Positions 17,901 to 25,220 of a DNA stretch of 50,907 nt are shown piece after piece. The notes under the pieces are model-generated. The model searched no databases and was not told where the DNA came from. It was given only the letters and a program-made list of their open reading frames with translations. The first letter of the stretch is position 1. Each line of letters opens with the position of its first letter. The stretch spans positions 1-50,907 of the forward strand of contig NZ_BAABFN010000003.1 in assembly GCF_039541075.1 (NCBI RefSeq), given 5' to 3'. The position numbers and the translations under genes are program-made. This DNA comes from Compostibacter hankyongensis (GTDB taxonomy: Bacteria; Bacteroidota; Bacteroidia; Chitinophagales; Chitinophagaceae).

Positions 17901-18051
17901 CGCACAGCTCAGCGTGTTCCTGAATGCCGAGAACTTCCTGACCTTTACAAAGTATAAGGATTTCGACCCCGAAACGATCAGCAACTACAGCTCGCTATAT
18001 CACTATCCCAACCTGAAGACCTTCAGCGGCGGTGTAAATGTAAGTTTCTAA
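14968..18051 (+). CDS. SusC-like TonB-dependent receptor
   Basis: Outer-membrane glycan importer subunit, 1027 residues from the ATG at 14968 (MKRKSMLHRWKAGGRYLVG, with a signal peptide ending near THAQ). The frame is open back to 14719, but that extension is AT-rich leader with no family match. Domains: carboxypeptidase-regulatory-like (about 35-110, LKGRVVAVKDKTPLAGVTV), TonB-box region DVVVVGYGTQKKVNLTGA, plug (LVDGIEYSIDELNPDDIESV) and barrel ending FSGGVNVSF. Unlike the receptor at the left edge it has no STN domain, so it should not signal through a FecR-type anti-sigma factor. It is followed by its susD after 49 bp. Substrate not evident; no hydrolase gene is joined to this pair. Confidence 0.96.
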   Translation: MKRKSMLHRWKAGGRYLVGCLLLCCLFLETHAQEQQLKGRVVAVKDKTPLAGVTVHVKGTQNGTVTDVNGNFSLSAAPDAVLEASYVGYLNKEVPVNSQTDITISLAENIRELNDVVVVGYGTQKKVNLTGAISTLDMSEKAGEPTTNASNALAGMPGMFLKLGQNQPGLDRSQIRIRGMGTLSGNDPLILVDGIEYSIDELNPDDIESVTVLKDASAAIYGSRAANGVILITTKSGAGKSHVNYNYYYGVQSPTIMPDVIWDPIAYMKLKNQAVLNGGTEIPNYSDEEIAEYEAGMKTDPFTYPANDWFDIALKKGRIQKHNLSFSGSSDNYQYRLSLGFLNRQGIIIGPNDKEQKYSLGLNTSLNVSKRLKVGLTFNGYYRYYNEPYYSGDGGDFFKDLMRALPIFTDTLKDGRYGDSWLSTPGRNNIENPRMIAETGYFHKVVQRFLATTFAEYKLPWDITYNIRFGVDKYDGLQEKFTPQVKHYNPKTGKATNWNSPATAPRSTNTDYNDMNIHFYNTLDWHRQFARKHNLAVMLGASYDYFDHGQFAAEMIGYLDATLTALDAGSVRNAISGYTNEDVLESYFGRVNYDYDGKYLFEATFRYDGSSRFAPGRRWGFFPSASAGWRIDKESFFQSSLIDLLKLRASIGQLGNQAVDLYSYENSITLNHDYSFGGVLAPGAAATAYSDPLTSWETTTDYDLGLDVDLWKNRINITADVYKKRTKDILRTVDLPSQVGLTGPKENVGTVDNTGYELAVQYRNTIGAFHYGVQGNISYNKNKVIDLGGQILYDEQTNLSTITLAGHPIDAHYLLVSEGIFQTQEEVDAHAYQSEATRPGYLKYKDVNGDNIINGDDRVIIDESSAIPKYTYGFGLNVGYKGISLKAFFQGIAGIKVYPVGNIAYPFNNGAGATKQWLTDAWTPDNPDARLPIVTESTGGKDNFLQSDFWLQSGAYLRLKSLQLAYALPQKWLSKVKIAQLSVFLNAENFLTFTKYKDFDPETISNYSSLYHYPNLKTFSGGVNVSF

Positions 18052-18100
18052 ACAACAGTATATGAGCGGATCTCATTACAGCATATCAAAACGAACAGTT

Positions 18101-19672
18101 ATGAAACGGATACTTGTTCTGCTCCTTGCCGGTTCCGGCATAGTGGCGAGCAGCTGCAATACCAACTTATTAGATACTTCTCCGGACAATAAATATGTGG
18201 AGAGTAATTTCTGGAAATCAGAAGCTGCAGCCAATGCGGCGCTTTCCGGATGTTATTCTGTCCTCAGTTATTCAGGGCTTTTTGGAGGAGATGCCACCCC
18301 ACTCCTGGAAGATGCGGCCTCTCCCAATGCTTACAGCTATGGTAATACCAGTGGCTTTAATTCTATTGCCAATGGTCAGCTTGCCGCCAGTGACAACGGA
18401 ATTATACCTACCCGCTGGAATCACTGCTACCAGGGCATCGGCCGTTGCAATACTTTTTTGGTAAAGGTGAATGAGGTGCCGGATATGGATTCCGCCCTTA
18501 TGAGCCGTATGAAGGGAGAAGCGCGGTTTTTGCGTGCCCTCTATTATTTTGAGCTGGAGACCTACTGGGGTGATGTACCGTTGATCCTTGGCCCTCCCGA
18601 TCCTCCGGCCCAGAAGAATCTGCCCCGGACGCCCAGGGAGGAGATAATAGCCCAGGTGATCAAAGATCTCGACAGTGCAGCCCTGCTATTACCGCTCAAA
18701 TACGGAGCCGGGGATTTGGGACGCGCTACCAAAGGCGCTGCTCTGGCATTGAAGTCGCGTGTGTTGTTGTATGAAGCCAGTCCGCTGTTCAACGACAAAA
18801 ACGACGCAAGTCGTTGGAAAAAGGCGGCGGATGCTGCCAAAGCGGTGATCGATCTGGCCCCGGAGGCCGGTTATGGCTTGTTTGATAACTACCGGGCGCT
18901 TTTCCTTCCCGACAATGAAAACAACAAGGAAGTGATCTTTGATGTGCAATTTATCTTCCCGGATGAGGGCAATTCGTTTGACCTGATCAACAGCCAGTAT
19001 AATTCCAATGCGCCCTTGCTGGACCTTGCCGAAGCCTATGAAATGAAAAGCGGGAAACCCATCACCGACCCCACTTCCGGTTATAATCCGGATTCGCCCT
19101 ACATAGGACGGGATCCCCGCCTTGAGGCTACGATCGTGTACCCGGGAGCTCCGTTCAAAGGAGAAGAAGCCACGCCGAAGTACTACAAACAAACGGGCTT
19201 TGCCATGAAGAAGTACTGTATCTATGATTCAGCTGCGCCCCCGAAAGATCTGGCTGATCTGAAAGCCGGCCAGTCTTTTACCAACTTCATCGTACTGCGT
19301 TATGCCGATATCCTCCTGGCTTATGCAGAGGCATTGAACGAATCGGATCCCGGGAATCCCGCTATCCTCTCCTCCCTGAACCAAATACGGGAGCGTGTAC
19401 ATATGCCTGCTATTGCATCCGGGCAAAGTCAGTCCCAGATGCGGGAGGCCATCCGGCACGAACGCCGGGTAGAGACGGCAGGGGAAGCCCTTTATTACAA
19501 TGATGTGCGGCGTTGGAAAATTGCCGAGACTGTGTTGAATGCTCCGATCTACAATTATGATCATAAGGAGATCCAGAAACGGAAATTTAACAAGGCCAGG
19601 GACTACTGGTGGCCCATCCCGCAGGGTGAGCTGGACCTGAATCCCAAGCTGGAACAGAATCCTGGGTATTGA
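18101..19672 (+). CDS. SusD/RagB-family lipoprotein
   Basis: Partner of the SusC encoded just before it. Start at 18101 gives MKRILVLLLAGSGIVASSC with the lipobox ASSC at about residues 16-19; an in-frame start at 18062 would put 13 polar residues before the signal peptide and is rejected. 523 residues. Family signs: TNLLDTSPDNKYVESNFW near the N-terminus, FLRALYYFELETYWGDVPL, LRYADILLAYAEALNE, then the C-terminal HERRVETAGEALYYNDVRRW and a final ELDLNPKLEQNPGY. Nothing unusual in length or motif order. The genes that would degrade the imported glycan are not adjacent. Confidence 0.95.
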   Translation: MKRILVLLLAGSGIVASSCNTNLLDTSPDNKYVESNFWKSEAAANAALSGCYSVLSYSGLFGGDATPLLEDAASPNAYSYGNTSGFNSIANGQLAASDNGIIPTRWNHCYQGIGRCNTFLVKVNEVPDMDSALMSRMKGEARFLRALYYFELETYWGDVPLILGPPDPPAQKNLPRTPREEIIAQVIKDLDSAALLLPLKYGAGDLGRATKGAALALKSRVLLYEASPLFNDKNDASRWKKAADAAKAVIDLAPEAGYGLFDNYRALFLPDNENNKEVIFDVQFIFPDEGNSFDLINSQYNSNAPLLDLAEAYEMKSGKPITDPTSGYNPDSPYIGRDPRLEATIVYPGAPFKGEEATPKYYKQTGFAMKKYCIYDSAAPPKDLADLKAGQSFTNFIVLRYADILLAYAEALNESDPGNPAILSSLNQIRERVHMPAIASGQSQSQMREAIRHERRVETAGEALYYNDVRRWKIAETVLNAPIYNYDHKEIQKRKFNKARDYWWPIPQGELDLNPKLEQNPGY

Positions 19673-19707
19673 GGTTTGAGCTCTGAAGTTTAAAGTCTAA
19701 GGTTCAA
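19673..19707. repeat. Five degenerate heptamers after susD
   Basis: GGTTTGA, GCTCTGA, AGTTTAA, AGTCTAA and GGTTCAA follow the susD stop codon back to back. Consensus is about RGTYTRA. The seven-base period is the same as that of the large array at 50660-50869, though the unit differs. Confidence 0.4.
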
Positions 19708-19731
19708 TGCCGAATAAATAAATGTTAACAC

Positions 19732-19763
19732 TTCGATCTTGAACAGCGGACTTCCTATATTTG
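19732..19763 (+). promoter_or_regulatory. Promoter of the DUF6528-like lipoprotein gene
   Basis: TTCG at 19732-19735 (one mismatch to TTTG), a 20 bp spacer and a perfect -7 box TATATTTG at 19756-19763. Predicted start near 19768, a leader of about 50 nt. The gene is therefore likely a unit separate from susCD. Confidence 0.5.
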
Positions 19764-19791
19764 GGCCGGGGTTCCGAAAGGACACCGGCCC
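19763..19791 (+). terminator. Hairpin at the start of the lipoprotein leader
   Basis: GGGCCGG (19763-19769) pairs with CCGGCCC (19785-19791); the loop holds a smaller TCC-GAAA-GGA stem. The tail CTTCTTGTATT is only moderately T-rich. It may end readthrough from susCD. It overlaps the predicted start of the next transcript, so a role as a leader structure is equally possible. Confidence 0.35.
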
Positions 19792-19818
19792 TTCTTGTAT
19801 TGAACCGATATTGTGCAC

Positions 19819-20817
19819 ATGCAAAAAAAATTTACATCTTTCCATTACCTGCTGACGGGCATTTTGCTGCTGGCCGCCGCCTGCGGTAGGGGTACCGGTC
19901 ATTCCGCAGGAGATGCCGGACCCTCCGGGGATACTGCTTCATTGGGGGACTGTACAAAATGTATCGTCATCGCCGAACAGCGCAGCCACGGCATCGACAT
20001 TGTGAATACGGAGACCGGCAGTATTGTCTGGAGCTGGCATGCCAGCCTGGACCCTGCAATACGTCCGGAAGACACCGGCTGGTTTTCAACCCCCGATGAT
20101 GCCAAGCCGGTGTACGGCAACAGATATATCCTGCTCAACGCGTCCGGCGGAGGTGTGGCCCTGGTCCGTGTTGCAGATAAGCGGGCCGTGTTTTACGCCC
20201 ATGCCGGTAAGAATCCGCACTCCTCGGAGCTGCTGCCGGATGGCAATATTGTGACGGCGTCCAGCACAGACAACCGGCTGGTGCTGTTTCATGTGGATAC
20301 CCTCTCATCCCCCGGGAAAATCTACCGCAAAGTCATTCCCCTGCCGTTTGCGCACAATGTGGTATGGGATAAAAAAAGACAGCTGCTGTGGTCGGCCGCC
20401 CGGAATAAGCTCTATGCTTTCCGGTACAACGGAAACTGTAAAAGACCGGACCTGACCTGCGCAGATTCGCTTATGCTGCCGGATACGGACGCGCACGACC
20501 TGTTTCCCGTTTACGGAAAAGATTTGCTCTGGCTGACCACCCTGAAGGATACCTACCGGGTGGATCCCGCCGGCCGGTCTGTTACGCCTGTAGCCGGGAA
20601 GTATACCCGCAATATCAAAAGCGTCAGCTCCGGTCCGGAAGGTTTTCCCGTGATCATCATCCTGCCCAAAGAAAAGTGGTGGACCGACGAGGTGCTGGAC
20701 CGTGAGGGGAATACGGTATTCAGCGAGGCTGGCCTGAAGATTTATAAAGCTCGCTGGTTCCTGCAGAATACCTTCAGCTACGGGGACAATACAGACCTAA
20801 AAATATGCGTACCCTGA
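19819..20817 (+). CDS. DUF6528-like beta-propeller lipoprotein
   Basis: Predicted exported lipoprotein of 332 residues. The ATG at 19819 is chosen over a GTG two codons earlier. The signal peptide ends in the lipobox LAAAC (about residues 19-23). The mature part has repeated short beta-strand segments of the propeller kind, such as HGIDIVNTETGSIVWSW, HSSELLPDGNIVTASS and HNVVWDKKRQLLWSA, which resemble what is seen in DUF6528 proteins of Bacteroidota. Such proteins are common near SusCD genes, but their function is unknown. It has its own promoter, and no enzyme motif is visible. A binding or scaffold role on the cell surface is only a guess. Confidence 0.55.
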   Translation: MQKKFTSFHYLLTGILLLAAACGRGTGHSAGDAGPSGDTASLGDCTKCIVIAEQRSHGIDIVNTETGSIVWSWHASLDPAIRPEDTGWFSTPDDAKPVYGNRYILLNASGGGVALVRVADKRAVFYAHAGKNPHSSELLPDGNIVTASSTDNRLVLFHVDTLSSPGKIYRKVIPLPFAHNVVWDKKRQLLWSAARNKLYAFRYNGNCKRPDLTCADSLMLPDTDAHDLFPVYGKDLLWLTTLKDTYRVDPAGRSVTPVAGKYTRNIKSVSSGPEGFPVIIILPKEKWWTDEVLDREGNTVFSEAGLKIYKARWFLQNTFSYGDNTDLKICVP

Positions 20818-20877
20818 GACAGGCGAAATTATTCGATAAGTTTGCCACACAAATATCCGGATCCGGCTAAAATTAAT

Positions 20878-20909
20878 TTTGGAACTTGATACGTTACGAG
20901 TTACATTTG
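20878..20909 (+). promoter_or_regulatory. higBA promoter
   Basis: TTTG at 20878-20881, exactly 20 bp, then TACATTTG at 20902-20909: a complete match to the Bacteroidota consensus. The -7 box ends only 4 bp before the higB ATG, so transcription should begin at or next to the start codon. Confidence 0.65.
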
Positions 20910-20912
20910 TAA
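20901..20912. promoter_or_regulatory. Operator-like inverted repeat on the higBA -7 box
   Basis: TTACA-TT-TGTAA covers the -7 box and ends just before higB. HigA antitoxins are known to repress their own promoters by binding such repeats, so this is the likely HigA site. Confidence 0.45.
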
Positions 20913-20913
20913 T

Positions 20914-21192
20914 ATGATTGGGAGCATCCGGCACAAAGGATTAAAGCGATTTTATGAAAAAGGAGATGTTTCCAAGCTAAATGCAAGCCACGTTAGTAAA
21001 ATCCGGTTGATACTGACTCGTTTGGATGCAGCTGCAACTCCAGAGGAACTGAACGTACCAGGATATGGATTCCATCAGCTCAAAGGCGATTTGAAAAACT
21101 TTTGGGCGGTAAAGGTGGATAAGAATTTTAGAATCATATTTCGATTCGAAGGTGAAAATGCACAAGACGTAGATTATATAGATTACCACTAA
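20914..21192 (+). CDS. higB: HigB-type toxin of a toxin-antitoxin pair
   Basis: A 92-residue RelE/HigB-superfamily ribonuclease toxin that in known systems cuts mRNA on the ribosome. It begins MIGSIRHKGLKRFYEKGD, the standard HigB N-terminus, and contains VSKIRLILTRLDAA, then GYGFHQLKGDLKNFWAVKVD, then NFRIIFRFEGENAQDVDYIDYH, with the conserved C-terminal DVDYIDYH. The toxin-first order is typical of higBA. The promoter abuts the start codon, so its mRNA may lack a leader, whereas higA has a strong ribosome site. Bases here are more AT-rich than in the neighbouring genes, which points to horizontal gain. Confidence 0.93.
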   Translation: MIGSIRHKGLKRFYEKGDVSKLNASHVSKIRLILTRLDAAATPEELNVPGYGFHQLKGDLKNFWAVKVDKNFRIIFRFEGENAQDVDYIDYH

Positions 21193-21199
21193 AAGGAGG
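21193..21199 (+). promoter_or_regulatory. Strong Shine-Dalgarno site for higA
   Basis: AAGGAGG directly after the higB stop, 8 bp before the higA ATG. Such a full site is rare in Bacteroidota, whose genes mostly do without one. It fixes the higA start and may ensure excess antitoxin. Confidence 0.7.
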
Positions 21200-21207
21200 A
21201 TAAAGAT

Positions 21208-21525
21208 ATGACCATGTATAATCCTGCGCATCCCGGTGAATTGATTCGGGAGACGATTGAGGGAATACGCGAAGAGACCAGCGAGAAGCTTTCTATTGAG
21301 GAAGTGGCTAAGGGATTGGGAACCACACGCAAGACGCTATCTGCCATCATCAACGGCAGGCAGGGGGTGACACCGGAAATGGCTATAAAACTGGCAACCG
21401 GTTTGGGAGCTACTCCAGAATTTTGGCTGCGGACACAGGAATATTATGATCTATTCCAGGCCCGAAAGAAAGTGGATACCGGAAGTATTCGGGTGTTTTG
21501 GAGAAATGCGGTTGCAGCTTTGTAG
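21208..21525 (+). CDS. higA: HigA-family antitoxin
   Basis: A 105-residue DNA-binding antitoxin. It starts MTMYNPAHPGELIRETIEG (family consensus 'HPGEiL.E'). A helix-turn-helix follows, LSIEEVAKGLGTTRKTLSAI, then INGRQGVTPEMAIKLATGLG and PEFWLRTQEYYDL, which together define the HigA addiction-module group. It should neutralise HigB and repress the shared promoter. The gene begins 15 bp after the higB stop, behind a strong ribosome-binding site, and is followed by a terminator-like hairpin, so the pair is a self-contained cassette inserted between unrelated genes. Confidence 0.94.
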   Translation: MTMYNPAHPGELIRETIEGIREETSEKLSIEEVAKGLGTTRKTLSAIINGRQGVTPEMAIKLATGLGATPEFWLRTQEYYDLFQARKKVDTGSIRVFWRNAVAAL

Positions 21526-21543
21526 GCCATGCAACTTGTGCTA

Positions 21544-21590
21544 CCTCTCCGGTTTCTATTTTTCAAAAATGGAGAGGGTATTTCTTTTTC
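21544..21590 (+). terminator. Terminator after higA
   Basis: CCTCTCC (21544-21550) pairs with GGAGAGG (21571-21577). The loop contains a second ATTTTT/AAAAAT stem, and the tail ATTTCTTTTTC is T-rich. It closes the higBA unit. Confidence 0.55.
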
Positions 21591-21680
21591 GGCTGACTTC
21601 AAATTTCCTCGAAAATTTTTTCTTTCATTTGTATCTTGGGTGGGATATTCTTTTCTTAAACATTCAAGATTTATCGCCTC

Positions 21681-22436
21681 ATGATACAAGATCGCAGGAG
21701 TTTTATTAAAAAGACGGCAATCGGAAGCACGATGGCTGTTAGCATTCCCGGCATCGTTTCGGCTGCGCTCAGCAAGCAGAAGGGGAAAAAAATAACCCTG
21801 TCCGACAATGATGTAGTGCTTTTCCAGGGGGATTCCATTACCGATATGGGCAGAAACCGCAATGCGAAGGATGCCAACAGCAACAGCGGGCTCGGACCCG
21901 GCTATCCCCTCATCGCAGGATCGGAGCTCTTGTACAAATACCCCGGGAAGCATCTGCAGATATACAACCGCGGTATAAGCGGTAACAAGGTGTTCCAGCT
22001 GGCCGACCGCTGGGAGGAGGATTGCCTCGCGCTGAAGCCTACCGTGCTGAGCATCCTGGTCGGGGTGAACGATTACTGGCATACCCTCACCGGCGGATAT
22101 AAAGGAACGCTGCAAACCTACCGCGACGATTACCGCGCCCTCCTGGAGCGTACCCGCAAGCAATTTCCCGATATAAAGCTGATCATCGGGGAGCCCTACG
22201 CCGTCCGTGGAGTAAAAGCCGTGGATGACAGCTGGTTCCCCACCTTTACCGGCTATCAGCAGGCTGCCCGCGAGATAGCCGATTCCTTTGGCGCCGCCTT
22301 TATTCCTTATCAGCATATTTATGACCAGGCCCAGAAGTCCGCTCCCGCCAGCTACTGGACGCCGGACGGGGTGCATCCCGGCGCCGCCGGCGACGCGCTG
22401 ATGGCGCATGCCTGGCTGGAAACCATAAAAGGATAA
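21681..22436 (+). CDS. SGNH/GDSL hydrolase with Tat signal
   Basis: A 251-residue exported esterase-like enzyme. The N-terminus DRRSFIKKTAIGSTMAVS has the twin-arginine motif RRSFIK, so export in the folded state is likely. The SGNH blocks are complete: block I FQGDSITDMG with nucleophile Ser52, block II RGISGNK with Gly101, block III LVGVNDYW with Asn130, and block V PDGVHPGAAG with Asp229 and His232. In Bacteroidota such enzymes often remove acetyl or other ester groups from glycans; the true substrate cannot be read here. It stands alone between the higBA cassette and the ABC-F gene. A near-consensus -7 box TTCATTTG lies at 21624-21631. Confidence 0.92.
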   Translation: MIQDRRSFIKKTAIGSTMAVSIPGIVSAALSKQKGKKITLSDNDVVLFQGDSITDMGRNRNAKDANSNSGLGPGYPLIAGSELLYKYPGKHLQIYNRGISGNKVFQLADRWEEDCLALKPTVLSILVGVNDYWHTLTGGYKGTLQTYRDDYRALLERTRKQFPDIKLIIGEPYAVRGVKAVDDSWFPTFTGYQQAAREIADSFGAAFIPYQHIYDQAQKSAPASYWTPDGVHPGAAGDALMAHAWLETIKG

Positions 22437-22474
22437 AACAAGCCGGCCTGCCCGGCAAAGTCTGTCCTGTTTTG

Positions 22475-22482
22475 TACCTTTG
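22475..22482 (+). promoter_or_regulatory. -7 box of the ABC-F gene promoter
   Basis: TACCTTTG, a perfect TAnnTTTG match 26 bp before the ATG. No TTTG at -33. Confidence 0.4.
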
Positions 22483-22508
22483 CAGCCTTAAAAAAAGCAA
22501 GGCAGGAT

Positions 22509-24137
22509 ATGATCAGTGTAAAAAACGTTACGCTTTCCTTCGGCAAACGGGTATTGTTCGAAGAGGTCAACCTTAACTTCACCAAAGGCAACTGCTACGG
22601 AGTGGTGGGGGCCAACGGCGCCGGCAAGTCTACATTTCTGAAGATACTCAGCGGCGTGGTGGAGCCCAACAAGGGTACCGTGGAGATCACCCCCGGCGAG
22701 CGGATGAGCGTGCTGAAGCAGGATCAGTTTGAATTTGATGAAATGCCTGTGCTGCAGACCGTGCTGATGGGCAACCAGCCCATGTGGAAGGTTATGCAGG
22801 AGCGGGACGCCATCTATGCCAAGCCCGATTTCTCCGAGGCCGACGGTATGCGGGCAGGGGAGCTGGAAGCGGCCTTTGGCGAAATGGGGGGATATACGGC
22901 CGAGAATGATGCGGCTGCCCTGCTGGGAAACCTCGGCGTGGAGGAAGGCCTGCACAACATCCTGATGAAAGAGCTGAGCGGCAACCTGAAGGTGCGGGTG
23001 CTGCTGGCACAGGCGCTCTTTGGTAATCCCGATATCCTGCTGCTCGACGAGCCGACGAACAATCTGGACGTAAGCACCATCGGCTGGCTGGAAAACTTCT
23101 TGGCGGATTATGAGAACATCGTGATCGTGGTGTCGCACGACCGCCATTTCCTGGACCAGGTCTGCACCCACATCGCCGATGTGGACCGCTCCCGGATCCG
23201 CATCTTCACCGGCAACTACACCTTCTGGTATGAGTCTTCCCAGCTGATGGCCCGGCAGCTGGCCGACCGCAATAAGAAGGTAGAGGAGAAGCGCGCCGCC
23301 CTGCAGGAGTTTATTGCCCGCTTCAGCGCCAATGCCTCCAAGAGCCGGCAGGCTACCTCCCGGAAAAAAGCGCTGGAGAAGCTCAACATCGAAGAGATCA
23401 CCCCTTCTTACCGTAAATACCCCGGTATTATCTTCAAACAGCAGCGCGAGGTGGGCAATGCCATCCTCAACGTGGAGAAGCTGGAAAAATACCAGGACGA
23501 ACATCCTCTTTTCAAAGACGTCAGCTTTTCGGTCAGCAAGGGGGACAAGATCGCCTTTATCAGCCGTAACCACCTTGCCCTGACCAGCTTTTTTGAGATC
23601 ATCAACGGCCGGCAGGAGCCCGGCGGCGGCAAATACGAATGGGGAGGCACCGTTACCCGGGCCTACCTGCCCAATGACAATGCGCCTTACTTTACCGACG
23701 AAAGCCTCGACCTGATGGAATGGCTCCGACAGTATGTGCCTCCGCATGTGACAGACGTGGATGAGCCCTTTCTCCGCGGTTTCCTGGGCAAAATGCTGTT
23801 CAGCGGCGATGAGGTCCATAAAAGAACCGGCGTACTGAGCGGCGGGGAAAAGGTACGTTGCATGATCAGCCGGATGATGCTCCAGGACCCCAACGTGGTG
23901 ATCCTTGATGAGCCCACCAACCATCTCGACCTGGAAAGCATACAGAGCTTTAACGATGCCATGATCGGGTTTAAGGGCATTGTGCTGCTCACCTCGCATG
24001 ACCATACTTTTTTGCAGACTGTGGTAAACCGGGTGATAGAGCTGACCCCCGGCGGCATCATCGACCGCCTGTGCACCTTTGATGAATACCTGGCGGACGA
24101 GCGGGTAAAGGCGTTGCAGGAAGAGCTCTACCGGTAG
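22509..24137 (+). CDS. ABC-F ATPase (YbiT-like), one degenerate ATP site
   Basis: Soluble protein with two ATP-binding cassettes and no membrane part, 542 residues; ABC-F proteins act on the ribosome. NBD1 has an intact Walker A (GANGAGKST, Lys40) and Walker B (LLLDEPTNNLD, about 177-187), but its signature reads LSGN instead of LSGG (156-159). NBD2 has an intact signature LSGGE (443-447) and Walker B (VILDEPTNHLD), but at the Walker A position the sequence is ISRNHLALTS (351-360), with no lysine. A charged linker lies between them (about 250-310). Both losses fall on the same composite site (NBD2 Walker A with NBD1 signature), so only the other site should hydrolyse ATP. Similarity to YbiT is judged from the layout, not measured. 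Confidence 0.9.
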   Translation: MISVKNVTLSFGKRVLFEEVNLNFTKGNCYGVVGANGAGKSTFLKILSGVVEPNKGTVEITPGERMSVLKQDQFEFDEMPVLQTVLMGNQPMWKVMQERDAIYAKPDFSEADGMRAGELEAAFGEMGGYTAENDAAALLGNLGVEEGLHNILMKELSGNLKVRVLLAQALFGNPDILLLDEPTNNLDVSTIGWLENFLADYENIVIVVSHDRHFLDQVCTHIADVDRSRIRIFTGNYTFWYESSQLMARQLADRNKKVEEKRAALQEFIARFSANASKSRQATSRKKALEKLNIEEITPSYRKYPGIIFKQQREVGNAILNVEKLEKYQDEHPLFKDVSFSVSKGDKIAFISRNHLALTSFFEIINGRQEPGGGKYEWGGTVTRAYLPNDNAPYFTDESLDLMEWLRQYVPPHVTDVDEPFLRGFLGKMLFSGDEVHKRTGVLSGGEKVRCMISRMMLQDPNVVILDEPTNHLDLESIQSFNDAMIGFKGIVLLTSHDHTFLQTVVNRVIELTPGGIIDRLCTFDEYLADERVKALQEELYR

Positions 24138-24180
24138 CGCTCCTCAACCATTCCCGGGCAAAATTGTTATAAATGTAGCC

Positions 24181-24900
24181 GTGAGAATTTATGCATTTCT
24201 GATAGGAGCTCTTCTGCTTGGAGGGGTATGCCCGGTAGCCGCCCAGACGGTGCTGAGCGGCAGGGTGCTGGAGAAGGGCAGCGATCGCGTCCTCTATCCC
24301 GCCACCGTCTTTAATAAAACAGCGGGTACGCTGGGGATGACGGATCAGGGCGGCAATTATCATATCGTGGCACGGAAGGGCGACGAGGTATTTTTCTCCT
24401 ACCTGGGTTATAAAACGGACAGCCTTACGATAAAAGGAACGGAAAGCGCTCCGACAGATATCTATCTGGAGGTCAGCAGCCAGGAGCTCCCCGAAGTGGA
24501 AATCGGCGGACTTACCGATTACCAGCGCGATTCGCTGCAGCGGCGCCAGCTTTTTCACGAATACCTGGATAAGCCGCCGGTGAAGCTGGTGGATAACGAA
24601 CGGTCGCCCAAGAACAATGATGCCGGCTTCGGACTGGTGCTGCACCCCTTCACCCGGGCGGCGGAAAAAAAGAAGCGCCGTTTTCTGGAGCAATATGCAG
24701 TGTTTGAACAAAATGCGTTTATTGACAGCCGTTATACCGCCGATCTGGTCACCCGCCTCACCGGTCTCAGCGGAGACGCCTTGCATGCCTTTATGCAGGC
24801 CCGGAGACCTCCCTACGGGTTCGCCCGTATATCCTCCGATCTGGAATTTCAATCCTGGATAAAGCAGCAGTACGAAGATTATATCCGGAAAACCCGCTGA
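24181..24900 (+). CDS. Secreted protein with carboxypeptidase-regulatory-like domain
   Basis: A 239-residue exported protein that starts with GTG (MRIYAFLIGALLLGGVCPV), followed by a clear signal peptide ending near VAAQ. Residues about 25-105 form a CarboxypepD_reg-like beta-sandwich: VLSGRVLEKGSDRVLYPATV, then GTLGMTDQGGNYHIVARKGD, then VFFSYLGYKTDSL. This is the module usually found at the front of TonB-dependent receptors, but here no barrel follows; the rest is a charged, probably helical tail. Function unknown. It begins 43 bp after the ABC-F gene. A weak -7 box, TATAAATG, sits at 24168-24175, next to the start. Confidence 0.7.
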   Translation: MRIYAFLIGALLLGGVCPVAAQTVLSGRVLEKGSDRVLYPATVFNKTAGTLGMTDQGGNYHIVARKGDEVFFSYLGYKTDSLTIKGTESAPTDIYLEVSSQELPEVEIGGLTDYQRDSLQRRQLFHEYLDKPPVKLVDNERSPKNNDAGFGLVLHPFTRAAEKKKRRFLEQYAVFEQNAFIDSRYTADLVTRLTGLSGDALHAFMQARRPPYGFARISSDLEFQSWIKQQYEDYIRKTR

Positions 24901-25009
24901 CCCATCCTGTACCGTATCTTATCCTGCCGGGCCGGCGCAGTGCGGCAGCCCGGAGTATACGGGTGAAAATAAAATGTATAATTGATAATTTTCAATCAAC
25001 ATACGCCGC

Positions 25010-25041
25010 CCGGTTTTTTAAAATTTACCCAGGAAAACCGG
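25010..25041. promoter_or_regulatory. Inverted repeat in the gap upstream of uxaA
   Basis: CCGGTTTT (25010-25017) and AAAACCGG (25034-25041) are 16 bp apart. This lies in the 320 bp between 24900 and 25221, which otherwise shows no gene, no terminator and no convincing -33/-7 pair. It may be an operator for uxaA; it lies about 180 bp before the start. Confidence 0.3.
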
Positions 25042-25220
25042 TCTGCTTTTAAAATAAGCACAGGCATTAAATGAGCAGGGATACTTACGAAACGGATGCG
25101 CTAATATTTATGGCAGGGGAGCGCGCTGATGTGCGGGGTTTATATGGCTCATAGTTGATTTATGATAGGTCTCGATGCAGCTTTGCAGTCATCCGACCGT
25201 AAAAAAAACAAGATTAACGG

